Assembly (NCBI RefSeq): GCF_010500845.1
Contig: NZ_JAAAMI010000014.1
Location: 1 to 47,555 of the forward strand
Length of the DNA: 47,555 nt
From: Flagellimonas sediminis
Lineage (GTDB): Bacteria; Bacteroidota; Bacteroidia; Flavobacteriales; Flavobacteriaceae
Direction: 5' to 3'
Both the position numbers and the translations under genes were made by a program. This document shows positions 7,597 to 16,249 of the stretch, piece after piece. Every line of letters begins with the position of its first letter. Position 1 is the stretch's first letter. The notes under the pieces are model-generated. The model did no database searches. It saw only the letters and a list, made by a program, of their open reading frames with translations, and was not told the DNA's origin.

Positions 7597-9213
7597 ATGA
7601 AAAATGTCATTTTCAGCACATTTGTAATGCTATCCATCGTATCCGTGGGTTTTTCCCAAGGTACCCCAACCGATTATCTATCTGCCGATTTTCATAAACA
7701 GAGAAGGGATGAAGTCAGAAAACTGCTACCTCCCAACACTGCCGTGGTGTTATTTGCCAATGCGGAACGAAACCGGGCCAACGATGTGGATTTCGTATAC
7801 CATCAAGATCCTAACTTTTATTATTTGACAGGGTACAAGGAACCGAACGCAGTACTCGTACTTTTTTCGGAACCCCAAACGGATGCCTCGGGCAAAAAGT
7901 TTGATGAGATCATTTATGTACAAGAAAGAAATGCCAGGGCAGAGCAATGGACCGGTAAGCGATTGGGTGTGGAAGGGGTAAAGGAAAAACTGGGTTTTGA
8001 TATGGTCTATAACGGAAAGGAATTTGAGCATTTTCCTATAGATTTTGCCTCGTTTGATATCGTTTCCTTTGTGGATTTTCAAAATGATTACCGTGATCAA
8101 TCGGGCAATGCGGACCTTTTTGACCTGATCAAGACTTTTAAGGAAAAAGCAAACTATCCCTCGGATTACAATCCTATCAAAAATGATTTATACAGTATGA
8201 TTTCCGCTGATGACGGGTCCAAAACCGATGAGTTGGTGGAGACTGTAGAGAAGTACATGAACCGTTATCCCAATCTACAGGATGATGAATTTCTCAATGA
8301 TTTTGTGAATGCGTCAAACGATGACATCAGAAAGGAAATCAAGAACAAAGTGTTGGTCATTCAACAGTCTTCCAATCTCGATTCCAAGGTGTTGCCCATG
8401 GCCATGGCCAAATTGAGGGAAACCAAAACTGCTGAAGAAATCAAACTTTTAAAGAAAGCCGTAGAAATTTCCGCCGTAGGGCAAATAGAAGTGATGAAGG
8501 CCATGCATCCCAATATGTCGGAATCGGAAATACAGGGCGTTCACGAATACGTCTATAAAAAATATGGTGCCGAGTATGAAGGGTATCCATCCATTGTAGG
8601 CGGCGGTAATAATGGTTGCATCCTTCATTACATAGAGAACAGCAAGACTACCGTTGGCAATGATTTGGTGCTGATGGATCTTGGCGCAGAATATCATGGT
8701 TACACGGCCGATGTGACAAGAACCATTCCTGCCAATGGGAAATTTACATCTGAGCAGAAAGCCATTTATGACATCGTGTACAATGCCCAAGAAGCTGGAA
8801 TAAAGGCCAGTATCGTAGGGGCACCCTTTCAGGCACCGGGCAAGGCAGCGTATCAGGTGGTTGCCGATGGCTTGTTGAAATTGGGTATCATAAAGGAAGA
8901 AAAGGAAACCCGCATTTATTTTCCACACGGCACTTCCCACTATTTGGGATTGGATGTGCATGATGATGGCACCTACGGACCCTTCAAGCCCAATACGGTG
9001 ATTACGGTAGAACCGGGTATCTATATCCCGGAAGGGAGTAACTGCGATAAAAAATGGTGGGGCATTGCCGTCCGTATCGAAGATGATGTGCTGATCACCA
9101 ACGATGGTCCGGTTGTGCTATCGGCGATGGCACCCAGGACTACCGAGGCCATTGAAGCTATGATGAAACAACCCAGCCCGTTGGATAATTTCAAATTGCC
9201 CAAATTGGATTAA
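7597..9213 (+). CDS. pepP: Secreted Xaa-Pro aminopeptidase (M24 metallopeptidase)
   Basis: Starting at the ATG at 7597 gives 538 residues; a TTG 21 bp upstream would spoil the signal peptide. The N-terminus MKNVIFSTFVMLSIVSVGFS is a Sec signal sequence. An aminopeptidase P N-terminal domain follows (PPNTAVVLFANAERN, DPNFYYLTGY), then the M24 pita-bread domain with the metal ligands DLGAEYHGYTADVTRT, HGTSHYLGLDVHD, VITVEPGIYIP and RIEDDVLIT. It removes N-terminal residues that precede proline, probably in the periplasm. A 150-residue linker between domains is longer than in E. coli PepP. Its stop codon overlaps the convergent thrC stop in the palindrome TTAA (9210-9213). Confidence 0.92.
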   Translation: MKNVIFSTFVMLSIVSVGFSQGTPTDYLSADFHKQRRDEVRKLLPPNTAVVLFANAERNRANDVDFVYHQDPNFYYLTGYKEPNAVLVLFSEPQTDASGKKFDEIIYVQERNARAEQWTGKRLGVEGVKEKLGFDMVYNGKEFEHFPIDFASFDIVSFVDFQNDYRDQSGNADLFDLIKTFKEKANYPSDYNPIKNDLYSMISADDGSKTDELVETVEKYMNRYPNLQDDEFLNDFVNASNDDIRKEIKNKVLVIQQSSNLDSKVLPMAMAKLRETKTAEEIKLLKKAVEISAVGQIEVMKAMHPNMSESEIQGVHEYVYKKYGAEYEGYPSIVGGGNNGCILHYIENSKTTVGNDLVLMDLGAEYHGYTADVTRTIPANGKFTSEQKAIYDIVYNAQEAGIKASIVGAPFQAPGKAAYQVVADGLLKLGIIKEEKETRIYFPHGTSHYLGLDVHDDGTYGPFKPNTVITVEPGIYIPEGSNCDKKWWGIAVRIEDDVLITNDGPVVLSAMAPRTTEAIEAMMKQPSPLDNFKLPKLD

Positions 9214-10508
9214 GCTGTTGCCAGTAAGAAGGCTTTCAGGTCTTCGTATGTTTTGATCAGATGTGATTTCTTCTCCCTGCCCATCACTTTTTGGATTTGG
9301 GGTGGAATTTCGGGACTCAATCCCAAGGTATGTTCCACTACATCCAAAAACTTGACGGGATGGGCCGTTTCCAAGAAAATGCCATAGGTATCGGGATAAT
9401 CTTTTTGATATTCCTTCAAACCCAGATAACCCACTGCCCCGTGGGGATCCATCACATAACCGGATTGGGCATGGATTTTCTTCATAGCCTCTCTTGTCTC
9501 TTCATCCGAAAAGGAATAGGAGGATAGATTTTCCCGAAGGGTTTCCAAGTTGCCTTGGTACAAATGCTGAATACGTATAAAGTTGCTAGGATCACCTACG
9601 TCCATGGCGTTGGAAATGGTGGCTTTGGATGGAACAGGTTCGTAAATTCCATTTTCCATAAACTTGGGAACCACATCGTTCACATTGGTAGAGGCCACAA
9701 AATGTTTTACGGGCATGCCCAACTTCTGGGCAACCATTCCCGCACAAATGTTTCCGAAATTGCCCGAAGGTACCGAAAACACGATCTCTTTTCCATTTGA
9801 TTTTGCTTGTTTGTACGCGAACAAAAAGTAGAACAATTGGGGTAGCCATCTCGCCACATTGATGCTATTGGCAGAGGTGAGTTTTTTGTGATCGGTGATT
9901 TCCTTATCTAAAAAAGCAGACTTGACCATACGTTGGCAGTCATCAAAAGTGCCGTCCACTTCCATGGCCTCAATATTCTGGCCCAAAGTGGTCAATTGTT
10001 TTTCCTGGATATCGCTTACTTTCCCACTTGGATAGAGGATAACCACTTTTACGCCTTCCACACCCAAAAATCCATTCGCAACGGCTCCACCCGTATCTCC
10101 AGAAGTGGCCACCAGAACGGTAACATCCTGTTTTTCACCTTGGGAAAAGTAACCCAGGCAATTGGCCATAAACCGTGCTCCGACATCCTTAAAGGCCATG
10201 GTAGGGCCATGGAACAACTCCAAAGTGGCCACATTTTCTTCCATAGGAACCACAGGAAAATCAAAATCCAAGGTATTGGCGATGATTTCTTTCAAAACCG
10301 CATTGGGAATATCTTCGTTCACAAATTGATGTATGGCCTTGAAGGCTATCTCATGGTTGGACAACTGTTCTATATTTTTGAAAAAATCCGCTGGTAATGG
10401 AGTGATGCTATCAGGGAAATACAACCCTTTATCAGGAGCGATTCCTGCAATAACGGCCTCTTTGAAGGAAGCTTGTAAATCGGGATTGTTTAGACTGTAA
10501 AATTTCAT
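9210..10508 (-). CDS. thrC: Threonine synthase
   Basis: 432 residues from the ATG at 10508 (MKFYSLNNPDLQASF). It shows the fold-type II PLP motif HGPTMAFKDVGARFM with the Schiff-base lysine, TSGDTGGAVANGF, the phosphate-binding VPSGNFGNICAG, and the C-terminal FLETAHPVKF. It converts O-phospho-homoserine to threonine, the last step of the pathway. It lies 4 bp after thrB in the operon thrA-thrB-thrC. There is no terminator between it and the convergent aminopeptidase gene; the two stop codons share TTAA. Confidence 0.96.
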   Translation of the reverse strand: MKFYSLNNPDLQASFKEAVIAGIAPDKGLYFPDSITPLPADFFKNIEQLSNHEIAFKAIHQFVNEDIPNAVLKEIIANTLDFDFPVVPMEENVATLELFHGPTMAFKDVGARFMANCLGYFSQGEKQDVTVLVATSGDTGGAVANGFLGVEGVKVVILYPSGKVSDIQEKQLTTLGQNIEAMEVDGTFDDCQRMVKSAFLDKEITDHKKLTSANSINVARWLPQLFYFLFAYKQAKSNGKEIVFSVPSGNFGNICAGMVAQKLGMPVKHFVASTNVNDVVPKFMENGIYEPVPSKATISNAMDVGDPSNFIRIQHLYQGNLETLRENLSSYSFSDEETREAMKKIHAQSGYVMDPHGAVGYLGLKEYQKDYPDTYGIFLETAHPVKFLDVVEHTLGLSPEIPPQIQKVMGREKKSHLIKTYEDLKAFLLATA

Positions 10509-10512
10509 GGGA

Positions 10513-11436
10513 CTAGGCAATTTTTTTAACCCCTTGGGTATTGATTTTGGAAATGTGGATGTCAAAAGGAATCCCGAATTTCGAATAGGTTTCTTTCATG
10601 GATTCGGCCACCGATTGAGCGGTTTCCATACCTTTGCTCAATGCAAAAATGGAAGGCCCGGAGCCTGAAATTCCACATCCCAATGCTCCGGAAGCCAATG
10701 CGTTGGCCTTGATTTCGTCAAACCCGGGAATCAAAATGGAACGGATGGGCTCCACGATATGGTCCTGTAGTGAACGGCCAATCAGGTCGTAATCGTTTTG
10801 AAAAAGCCCTGCGATAAGTCCGCCCACATTGCCCCATTGTTTGATCCCTTTTTCCAGTGAAATGGTGGTCTTCAAAATTTTCCGGGAATCCGAAGTTTTA
10901 ATCTCGATTTGTGGATGGATCACCGTTGCCACTAGCTCAGAAGGTGTGGGAATCGGGATGATATCCAGCGGGTCGTAGCTTCTCACTAAAGTGAAACCAC
11001 CGTAAATGGCAGGGGCCACGTTATCGGCATGGGCCACATCACTGGCCAATTTTTCTCCTTGCATGGCAAATTTTACCAATTGCAAATGGGAGAAGGGCCT
11101 ACCCAGTAATTCGTTCATGGCCCAAACGGCTCCTGCGGAACTTGCCGCGCTGCTACCGATACCACTCCCAGGTTTGATGCGTTTGTCGATTTCGATTTCA
11201 AAACCGCCGTCAAAATTACTTTCGTGTAAAAGGGCCAAACCGGCCACTCCAGAAACATTTTTTTCCGTTTCCAAAGGAAGATCCTGACCTAAAATCTTTG
11301 TAATACGGATTCCTTTTGCAGAGGTCTTTCTAACGATCATTTCATCCCCGACGGAATCCAAGGCGAGTCCGAGCACATCGAACCCACAGGAAACGTTGGC
11401 AATGGTGGCGGGGCAGAATACTTTGATTTCTTCCAT
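10513..11436 (-). CDS. thrB: Homoserine kinase (GHMP family)
   Basis: 307 residues from the ATG at 11436 (MEEIKVFCPATIANVSCGF); a TTG two codons upstream overlaps the thrA stop and is less likely. The ATP-binding GHMP motif PGSGIGSSAASSAGAV is near residue 90, and the C-terminal glycine-rich GCGISGSGPSIFAL is intact. It phosphorylates homoserine for ThrC. Spacing is 2 bp after the thrA stop and 4 bp before thrC, so the three genes are one translationally linked operon. Confidence 0.96.
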   Translation of the reverse strand: MEEIKVFCPATIANVSCGFDVLGLALDSVGDEMIVRKTSAKGIRITKILGQDLPLETEKNVSGVAGLALLHESNFDGGFEIEIDKRIKPGSGIGSSAASSAGAVWAMNELLGRPFSHLQLVKFAMQGEKLASDVAHADNVAPAIYGGFTLVRSYDPLDIIPIPTPSELVATVIHPQIEIKTSDSRKILKTTISLEKGIKQWGNVGGLIAGLFQNDYDLIGRSLQDHIVEPIRSILIPGFDEIKANALASGALGCGISGSGPSIFALSKGMETAQSVAESMKETYSKFGIPFDIHISKINTQGVKKIA

Positions 11437-11438
11437 GG

Positions 11439-13883
11439 TCAAAAGTTTCCGATTCGGATTATATCGGCAAAGATACCTGATGCGGTTACATCCGCACCGG
11501 CTCCTGCTCCTTTTATGATCAACGGCTGGTTGGGATAGCGTTCGGTAAAGAAAAGCACAATGTTGTCGCTTCCTTCAAGATTGTAAAAGTCGTGTCCTCT
11601 AGGAATTTTTTGCAATCCCACCTTCGCCTTACCGTCTTCAAATTGGGCCACATATTTCAATTTGCTGTCCGCATCGGCAGCGTCCTTGTACAGTTTCTGG
11701 AAATCACTTTCGTATTTTTTCAAGGACTCAAAAAAAGCGTCATTGGAGTTGGTCTCCAAGCTTTCCTTGGGCAAAAAGGATATGTTTTCAATGTCCTCGA
11801 TGTTCAATTGGTGTCCACTTTCACGGGCCAAGATCAATATCTTCCGCATCACGTCCACACCGCTCAAGTCTATGGTCGGGTCGGGCTCGGTATAGCCTTG
11901 TTCCTGTGCTTGTTTCACCACATCGTGGAAGGTGACACTATCATTAAAGGTGTTGAATACAAAGTTGAGGCTCCCGGATAACACGGCTTGAATTTTCCTG
12001 ACCTTGTCACCCGATGCAATGAGGTGTTTCAAGGTATCGATAATAGGTAAACCGGCTCCCACGTTCGTTTCGAAAAGGAACGGAGCATTGTACTGCTTCG
12101 CCAGTTGTTTCAATTCCTTGTAAAAATCATAATCCGAAGAGCAGGCAATTTTATTGCAGGTCACCACGGAAATGCTGTTTCGCAGGTAATCCGCATACGA
12201 TTTGGCAACGTCGGAACTAGCGGTATTGTCCACAAAAACGCTGTTTCTAAAGTTGAGCGATTTTACCTGATTAAAAAATGCATTTCTGTCCGCGGGTTGA
12301 CCTTCTGCCAAAACACTTTCCCAATCTTTTAAGGCAATACCGTTTTCATCGAAGGCCATAGTGCGTGAGTTACTGATCCCGACAACCCTCACATTGAGTT
12401 TCAACTCGTCCTTTAGATATTTTTTCTGTTGACGGATTTGATCCAAAAATTTGGCTCCCACATTACCAACCCCCATCACGAAGAGGTTCAACTGTTTGGT
12501 GTTTTCTTCGAAAAAGGTCTCGTGCAAGGAATTGAGGGCTTTTTTAACATCGTCTTTTTTGATGACGGCGGAAATGTTCCTTTCCGAAGCGCCTTGTGCA
12601 ATGGCCCTGATGTTCACGTTGTTCTTACCCAATGTGCTGAACATTTTTCCACTCAACCCTTGATGGCTCTTCATGTTATCGCCCACAAGGGCGATAATGG
12701 TCAGGTCTTTTTCTACCAAAATCGGCTTGATCTTTTTGCTCGAAATCTCGTAGGCAAAAGTTTCGTTTACAGCATAGGCGGCAGCATCGGCATCATCATC
12801 GGCAATCCCCACACAAATGGAGTGCTCGGATGATGCTTGGGTAATGAGCACAATACTGATATTTTTTAACGAAAGGGTTTCAAAGAAGCGTTTCGAGATG
12901 CCGGGAATCCCGACCATACCTGGACCTTCCAAAGAAAGTAGGCTAATGTTCCCCACATGACTGATGCCCCGAACCGTTTTACCGTTCCCATTATGGTTTT
13001 TGGTTATTAATGTACCTGGATTTTCAGGGTCGAAAGTATTTTTGATGGCAATCGGGATCTCTTTGCTCAACACCGGTTGAATGGTAGGCGGGTACAAAAC
13101 CTTCGCGCCAAAATGGGAGAGCTCCATCGCTTCCTCATAACTGATGTGGGATACGCATTTGGCCTGTTTCACCAATCGTGGATTGGCGGTGTACATCCCG
13201 CTGACATCGGTCCAGATTTCCAGTATTTCTGCCTGTTGGGCTGCCGCGATGATGGCGGCGGTATAATCCGATCCACCTCTGCCCAAAGTAGTGGAATTGC
13301 CCATTCTACTGGAGGAAACGAATCCAGGCAACACGGTAATCCGATGATTGATGGACGAAAAATAGGCTTGACATTTGGCGTTGGTCTTATCAAAATCAAC
13401 GTTTGCCTTTCCGTATTGTTCATCAGTGATGATCAGTTCCCTGCTATCCTTGAATTGGGCATCCAAACCTTGGAATCTAAAGAACTCACTGATGATGAAT
13501 GAGGAAAGTAATTCCCCGTAGCTAACAATTTTGTCGGATAGTTTTGGGGTCAATTCCCCGATCAGATAACAACCTTCCAAAAGAGTTTCCAAAACATTCA
13601 GGTCGCTTTTTACTTGGCTCAATACACTGCTCTGTGATTGTACCGGAAGCAATTCCTTGATAGCGGATAAATGTCTTGCCTCGATTTCTTCAAGACCTTT
13701 TTTATAGGATTGATCTTGTTTGGAAGCCAGTTGTGAAGTTTGCAATAGGAGGTCGGTTAACCCGCCAAAAGCGGATACAACAACAGCTACTTTTGGGTCA
13801 TTGAGACTGGCAACAATGGACTTGACCTTGTTTATGTTTTCTGGATTGGCAACAGAAGTGCCGCCAAATTTTAAGACTTTCAT
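11439..13883 (-). CDS. thrA: Bifunctional aspartokinase / homoserine dehydrogenase I
   Basis: 814 residues, the size of E. coli ThrA. The kinase domain begins MKVLKFGGTSVANPENI and has TTLGRGGSDYTAAI; two ACT regulatory domains lie near residues 310-460 (ISLLSLEGPGMVGIPG and IIALVGDNMKSHQGL); the dehydrogenase domain begins LFVMGVGNVGAKFLDQI and ends with GAGAGADVTASGIFADI. It catalyses the first and third steps from aspartate to homoserine. The ACT domains imply feedback control by threonine, and a Thr-rich leader peptide gene upstream implies attenuation as well. It heads the operon thrA-thrB-thrC. Confidence 0.97.
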   Translation of the reverse strand: MKVLKFGGTSVANPENINKVKSIVASLNDPKVAVVVSAFGGLTDLLLQTSQLASKQDQSYKKGLEEIEARHLSAIKELLPVQSQSSVLSQVKSDLNVLETLLEGCYLIGELTPKLSDKIVSYGELLSSFIISEFFRFQGLDAQFKDSRELIITDEQYGKANVDFDKTNAKCQAYFSSINHRITVLPGFVSSSRMGNSTTLGRGGSDYTAAIIAAAQQAEILEIWTDVSGMYTANPRLVKQAKCVSHISYEEAMELSHFGAKVLYPPTIQPVLSKEIPIAIKNTFDPENPGTLITKNHNGNGKTVRGISHVGNISLLSLEGPGMVGIPGISKRFFETLSLKNISIVLITQASSEHSICVGIADDDADAAAYAVNETFAYEISSKKIKPILVEKDLTIIALVGDNMKSHQGLSGKMFSTLGKNNVNIRAIAQGASERNISAVIKKDDVKKALNSLHETFFEENTKQLNLFVMGVGNVGAKFLDQIRQQKKYLKDELKLNVRVVGISNSRTMAFDENGIALKDWESVLAEGQPADRNAFFNQVKSLNFRNSVFVDNTASSDVAKSYADYLRNSISVVTCNKIACSSDYDFYKELKQLAKQYNAPFLFETNVGAGLPIIDTLKHLIASGDKVRKIQAVLSGSLNFVFNTFNDSVTFHDVVKQAQEQGYTEPDPTIDLSGVDVMRKILILARESGHQLNIEDIENISFLPKESLETNSNDAFFESLKKYESDFQKLYKDAADADSKLKYVAQFEDGKAKVGLQKIPRGHDFYNLEGSDNIVLFFTERYPNQPLIIKGAGAGADVTASGIFADIIRIGNF

Positions 13884-13920
13884 GATGAAATATTATTGAA
13901 AATAAAATTGTAATAGGGAC

Positions 13921-14006
13921 AAAAAAACGGACGGATGATATATAGCAGAATTACCCCAAAGGGGTTGTGGTGGTAATAGTGAAGATAGATGAAGAAGCAT
14001 TCATCC
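13921..14006 (-). promoter_or_regulatory. Candidate thr attenuator
   Basis: On the minus strand, a segment GGATGA in the leader ORF (plus 14001-14006) can pair either with the nearby TTCATC (plus 13988-13993; GATGAA/TTCATC hairpin) or with TCATCC (plus 13933-13938), which lies 5 bases before a run of seven T (plus 13921-13927). These pairings exclude each other, as in transcription attenuators, and the threonine codons lie between the arms. The exact terminator stem was not resolved by eye; an alternative is AAACGGA in the early leader with TCCGTTT at the T-run. Confidence 0.5.
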
Positions 14007-14040
14007 AGCTTGTTTTGATATCCGTTTGTTTTACTTGCAT
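13951..14040 (-). CDS. thrL: thr operon leader peptide
   Basis: A 29-codon ORF with ATG at 14040 and TAA at 13953-13951, 67 bp upstream of thrA. Its C-terminal part reads SSSIFTITTTTPLG: ACT ATT ACC ACC ACA ACC, a block of threonine and isoleucine codons like the control region of E. coli thrL. When charged tRNA-Thr or tRNA-Ile is scarce, a ribosome stalling there would change the RNA fold and let transcription continue into thrA. The sequence itself is the evidence; the mechanism is by analogy with known Thr leader peptides. Confidence 0.8.
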   Translation of the reverse strand: MQVKQTDIKTSWMNASSSIFTITTTTPLG

Positions 14041-14058
14041 TATTCAATAATGAGGTGA

Positions 14059-14089
14059 TAAAAGTAGTACATTTGAATACTTCATCAAA
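14059..14089 (-). promoter_or_regulatory. Probable promoter of the thr operon
   Basis: On the minus strand TTTG (plus 14086-14089), 19 bases, then TACTTTTA (plus 14059-14066). This fits the Bacteroidota sigma consensus TTTG-N17..23-TAnnTTTG except for the last base. It would start transcription a few bases before the leader peptide ATG at 14040. Confidence 0.5.
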
Positions 14090-14143
14090 TCAATGATGAG
14101 ATTTTTTGCGAAATCTTTACGAATCATCCATATTTTTTAATGA

Positions 14144-15679
14144 ATGAAAATTTTTTCCGCTTCCCAAATCCAAGATGCTGATAAATCTACAATACAAAAA
14201 CAACAAATTTCCAGTGAGGAGCTTATGGAAAGGGCTGCCACCAAGCTATTTGAGTGGATCCATGCTAGGTTGAGAGGCACTCGAGTAACCCTTAAGCTGT
14301 TTTGTGGAATCGGTAACAATGGCGGTGATGGCTTGGTATTGGCCCGGCTTTTACATGAACATGGGTATACCATTCAAGTATATGTGGTCAACTTTAGTGA
14401 AAAACGTTCCAAGGATTTCTTATTGAACCTTGAAAGATTGAAGAGCGCAAAACTTTGGCCTGACTTTCTGAACAATGAAAGCGAACTCCCGCCCATCTCA
14501 CCGGATGATATTGTTATTGATGCCATATTTGGCATTGGATTGAACCGGGCCCCAAACACCTGGGTGGGCAATTTGATCATGCACATTAATAACTCCAGAG
14601 CTTTTGTACTTTCTGTGGATATCCCATCCGGTTTGCCTACGGATAAATGCCCATGGAATCCGGATTATGCCATTAGGGCCAGTTATGTGCTTACTTTTCA
14701 AGTACCCAAATTAGTCTTCTTTTTGCCAGAAACAGGGGTTTTTGTGAATCAATGGGAGCTATTGGACATTGGTTTGGACCCGGAATATCTACAAACAACC
14801 GAAACCGAATTTGAGCTGATTGGTAGGCCAGAAGTGTTACCCTTATATCGCCCACGGCTTAAATTTTCGCATAAGGGAAACTATGGACATGCCATTATCG
14901 TTGGTGGAAGTTATGGGAAAATTGGTGCTGTTCAATTGGCGAGTGACGCCTGTTTGAGTTCAGGTAGTGGTTTGGTCACCGCATTTGTGCCACTTTGTGG
15001 ATATCAAGCTATACAAACCGCATTGCCAGAAGTTATGGTTTTGACCGATGGTGGAGAAAAAATTATTTCCAAGATTTCCTTTCCTTTTGAGCCAACTGTG
15101 GTTGGAATTGGAATGGGAATCGGGGTGGATAAAATTACCGCGAACGCTTTTGGTGCTTTGCTGAAATCAATGGAAAAGCCTATGGTCATTGATGCCGATG
15201 GATTGAACATTTTGGCCAAACATCCAAAGATGTTGAAAGATATACCCGAATTATCAGTGTTAACGCCTCATCCCAAAGAACTGGAACGATTGGTTGGAAA
15301 TTGGAGCGACGACTTTGAAAAACTTTCTAAAGTGAAAGCTTTTTCAACCCATTATAATGTAGTTGTCGTGATCAAAGGCGCCCATACCATAACGGTTTAT
15401 AAGGATAAGGGCTTTGTGAACACTACGGGTAATCCTGGGATGGCTACCGCCGGTAGTGGCGATGTGCTGACGGGTATGATAACGGGCTTAATGGCACAAG
15501 GATATACTAGCTTACATGCCGCCATTTTTGGTGTGTACCTGCATGGCTTGGCCGGAGACATAGGAGTTTCCGAAATGGGGTATGAGGCTTTAAAGGCCTC
15601 GACAATTATTTCAAATATTGGGAATGCGTTTATGGAGTTGCTCAGACAGCCCGAAGCGGAACCGCAAGAAGAGAACTAA
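14144..15679 (+). CDS. nnr: Bifunctional NAD(P)HX epimerase / ADP-dependent dehydratase
   Basis: 511 residues. The N-terminal YjeF_N domain has MKIFSASQIQDADK, CGIGNNGGDGLVLARLL and VDIPSGLPTD; the C-terminal carbohydrate-kinase-like domain (from about residue 240) has HAIIVGGSYGKIGA, LTPHPKELERLVG and the catalytic GNPGMATAGSGDVLTG. It repairs hydrated NADH and NADPH: the epimerase interconverts R and S forms and the dehydratase restores NAD(P)H using ADP. It is divergent from the thr operon; a TTTG-N22-TATTTTTT promoter-like pair lies at 14105-14138, so the mRNA may be almost leaderless. Its stop overlaps the stop of the convergent next gene. Confidence 0.95.
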   Translation: MKIFSASQIQDADKSTIQKQQISSEELMERAATKLFEWIHARLRGTRVTLKLFCGIGNNGGDGLVLARLLHEHGYTIQVYVVNFSEKRSKDFLLNLERLKSAKLWPDFLNNESELPPISPDDIVIDAIFGIGLNRAPNTWVGNLIMHINNSRAFVLSVDIPSGLPTDKCPWNPDYAIRASYVLTFQVPKLVFFLPETGVFVNQWELLDIGLDPEYLQTTETEFELIGRPEVLPLYRPRLKFSHKGNYGHAIIVGGSYGKIGAVQLASDACLSSGSGLVTAFVPLCGYQAIQTALPEVMVLTDGGEKIISKISFPFEPTVVGIGMGIGVDKITANAFGALLKSMEKPMVIDADGLNILAKHPKMLKDIPELSVLTPHPKELERLVGNWSDDFEKLSKVKAFSTHYNVVVVIKGAHTITVYKDKGFVNTTGNPGMATAGSGDVLTGMITGLMAQGYTSLHAAIFGVYLHGLAGDIGVSEMGYEALKASTIISNIGNAFMELLRQPEAEPQEEN

Positions 15680-16095
15680 TCCTTGGATTTTCCTTTACTG
15701 TTCTTCAATCTTTTTTTTACCCAGGCCAAAGCGTTGTCAAACTCAATAAAAAATTCCATGCTCTTTTTGTAGAACAATTTTTCAATCTTGAAGTTATGCA
15801 TGTCTATTTCCTTCTTGGAAACGATGGCGAAGGCCTTAAGGTTGTCCAATCCTCTTACATAGTTGTAAATGGTAGGATCTACGGCATAGGAATTTTTACG
15901 AAGGCTTATATAGCCAAAATCCTTGTCCCTAAAGTGAATTTCCGATATGCCGATGATTTGATAGGCTCTTTCCAGAGTTATGGTGCTGCCTTCATCAAAA
16001 GAGGAGACCATGTAGTCATCATAAACCTGTACAGTGCCAATATCCAAGCGGTACTCGCGTACAACAACGGTCTTCTTCGTAGAAGTAAATTTCAT
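15676..16095 (-). CDS. Conserved small protein, SpoIIAA/STAS-like fold suspected
   Basis: 139 residues from the ATG at 16095 (MKFTSTKKTVVVREYRLD). No family is recognised with certainty. The pattern of alternating strands, then DNLKAFAIVSKKEIDMHNF, and the ending FIEFDNALAWVKKRLKN resembles flavobacterial SpoIIAA-like proteins, in which a final helix after a FxxxxxAxxWL motif closes the fold. It is basic at the C-terminus (KKRLKNSKGKSKD), without signal peptide or membrane segment, so cytoplasmic. Its stop codon (TAG) overlaps that of nnr by convergent transcription. Function unknown. Confidence 0.6.
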   Translation of the reverse strand: MKFTSTKKTVVVREYRLDIGTVQVYDDYMVSSFDEGSTITLERAYQIIGISEIHFRDKDFGYISLRKNSYAVDPTIYNYVRGLDNLKAFAIVSKKEIDMHNFKIEKLFYKKSMEFFIEFDNALAWVKKRLKNSKGKSKD

Positions 16096-16203
16096 TCCCA
16101 AGTGTCATTATAGTGTCTCGCTAACGAAAGTAGATGTAAAGGGGAGTGAAGGGAAAAAATCTAGATTAAAAGCGTAAATATCGTTTAAATGGTAATTTAG
16201 GTC

Positions 16204-16230
16204 AAAAAAAAGCTGGCCCATGGGCCAGCT
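16204..16230 (-). terminator. Intrinsic terminator of clpC
   Basis: A perfect 20-bp palindrome AGCTGGCCCATGGGCCAGCT (16211-16230) followed on the minus strand by seven T (plus 16204-16210). It lies 20 bp after the clpC stop codon. Confidence 0.9.
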
Positions 16231-16249
16231 CTATTATGTTGAGGTCATT

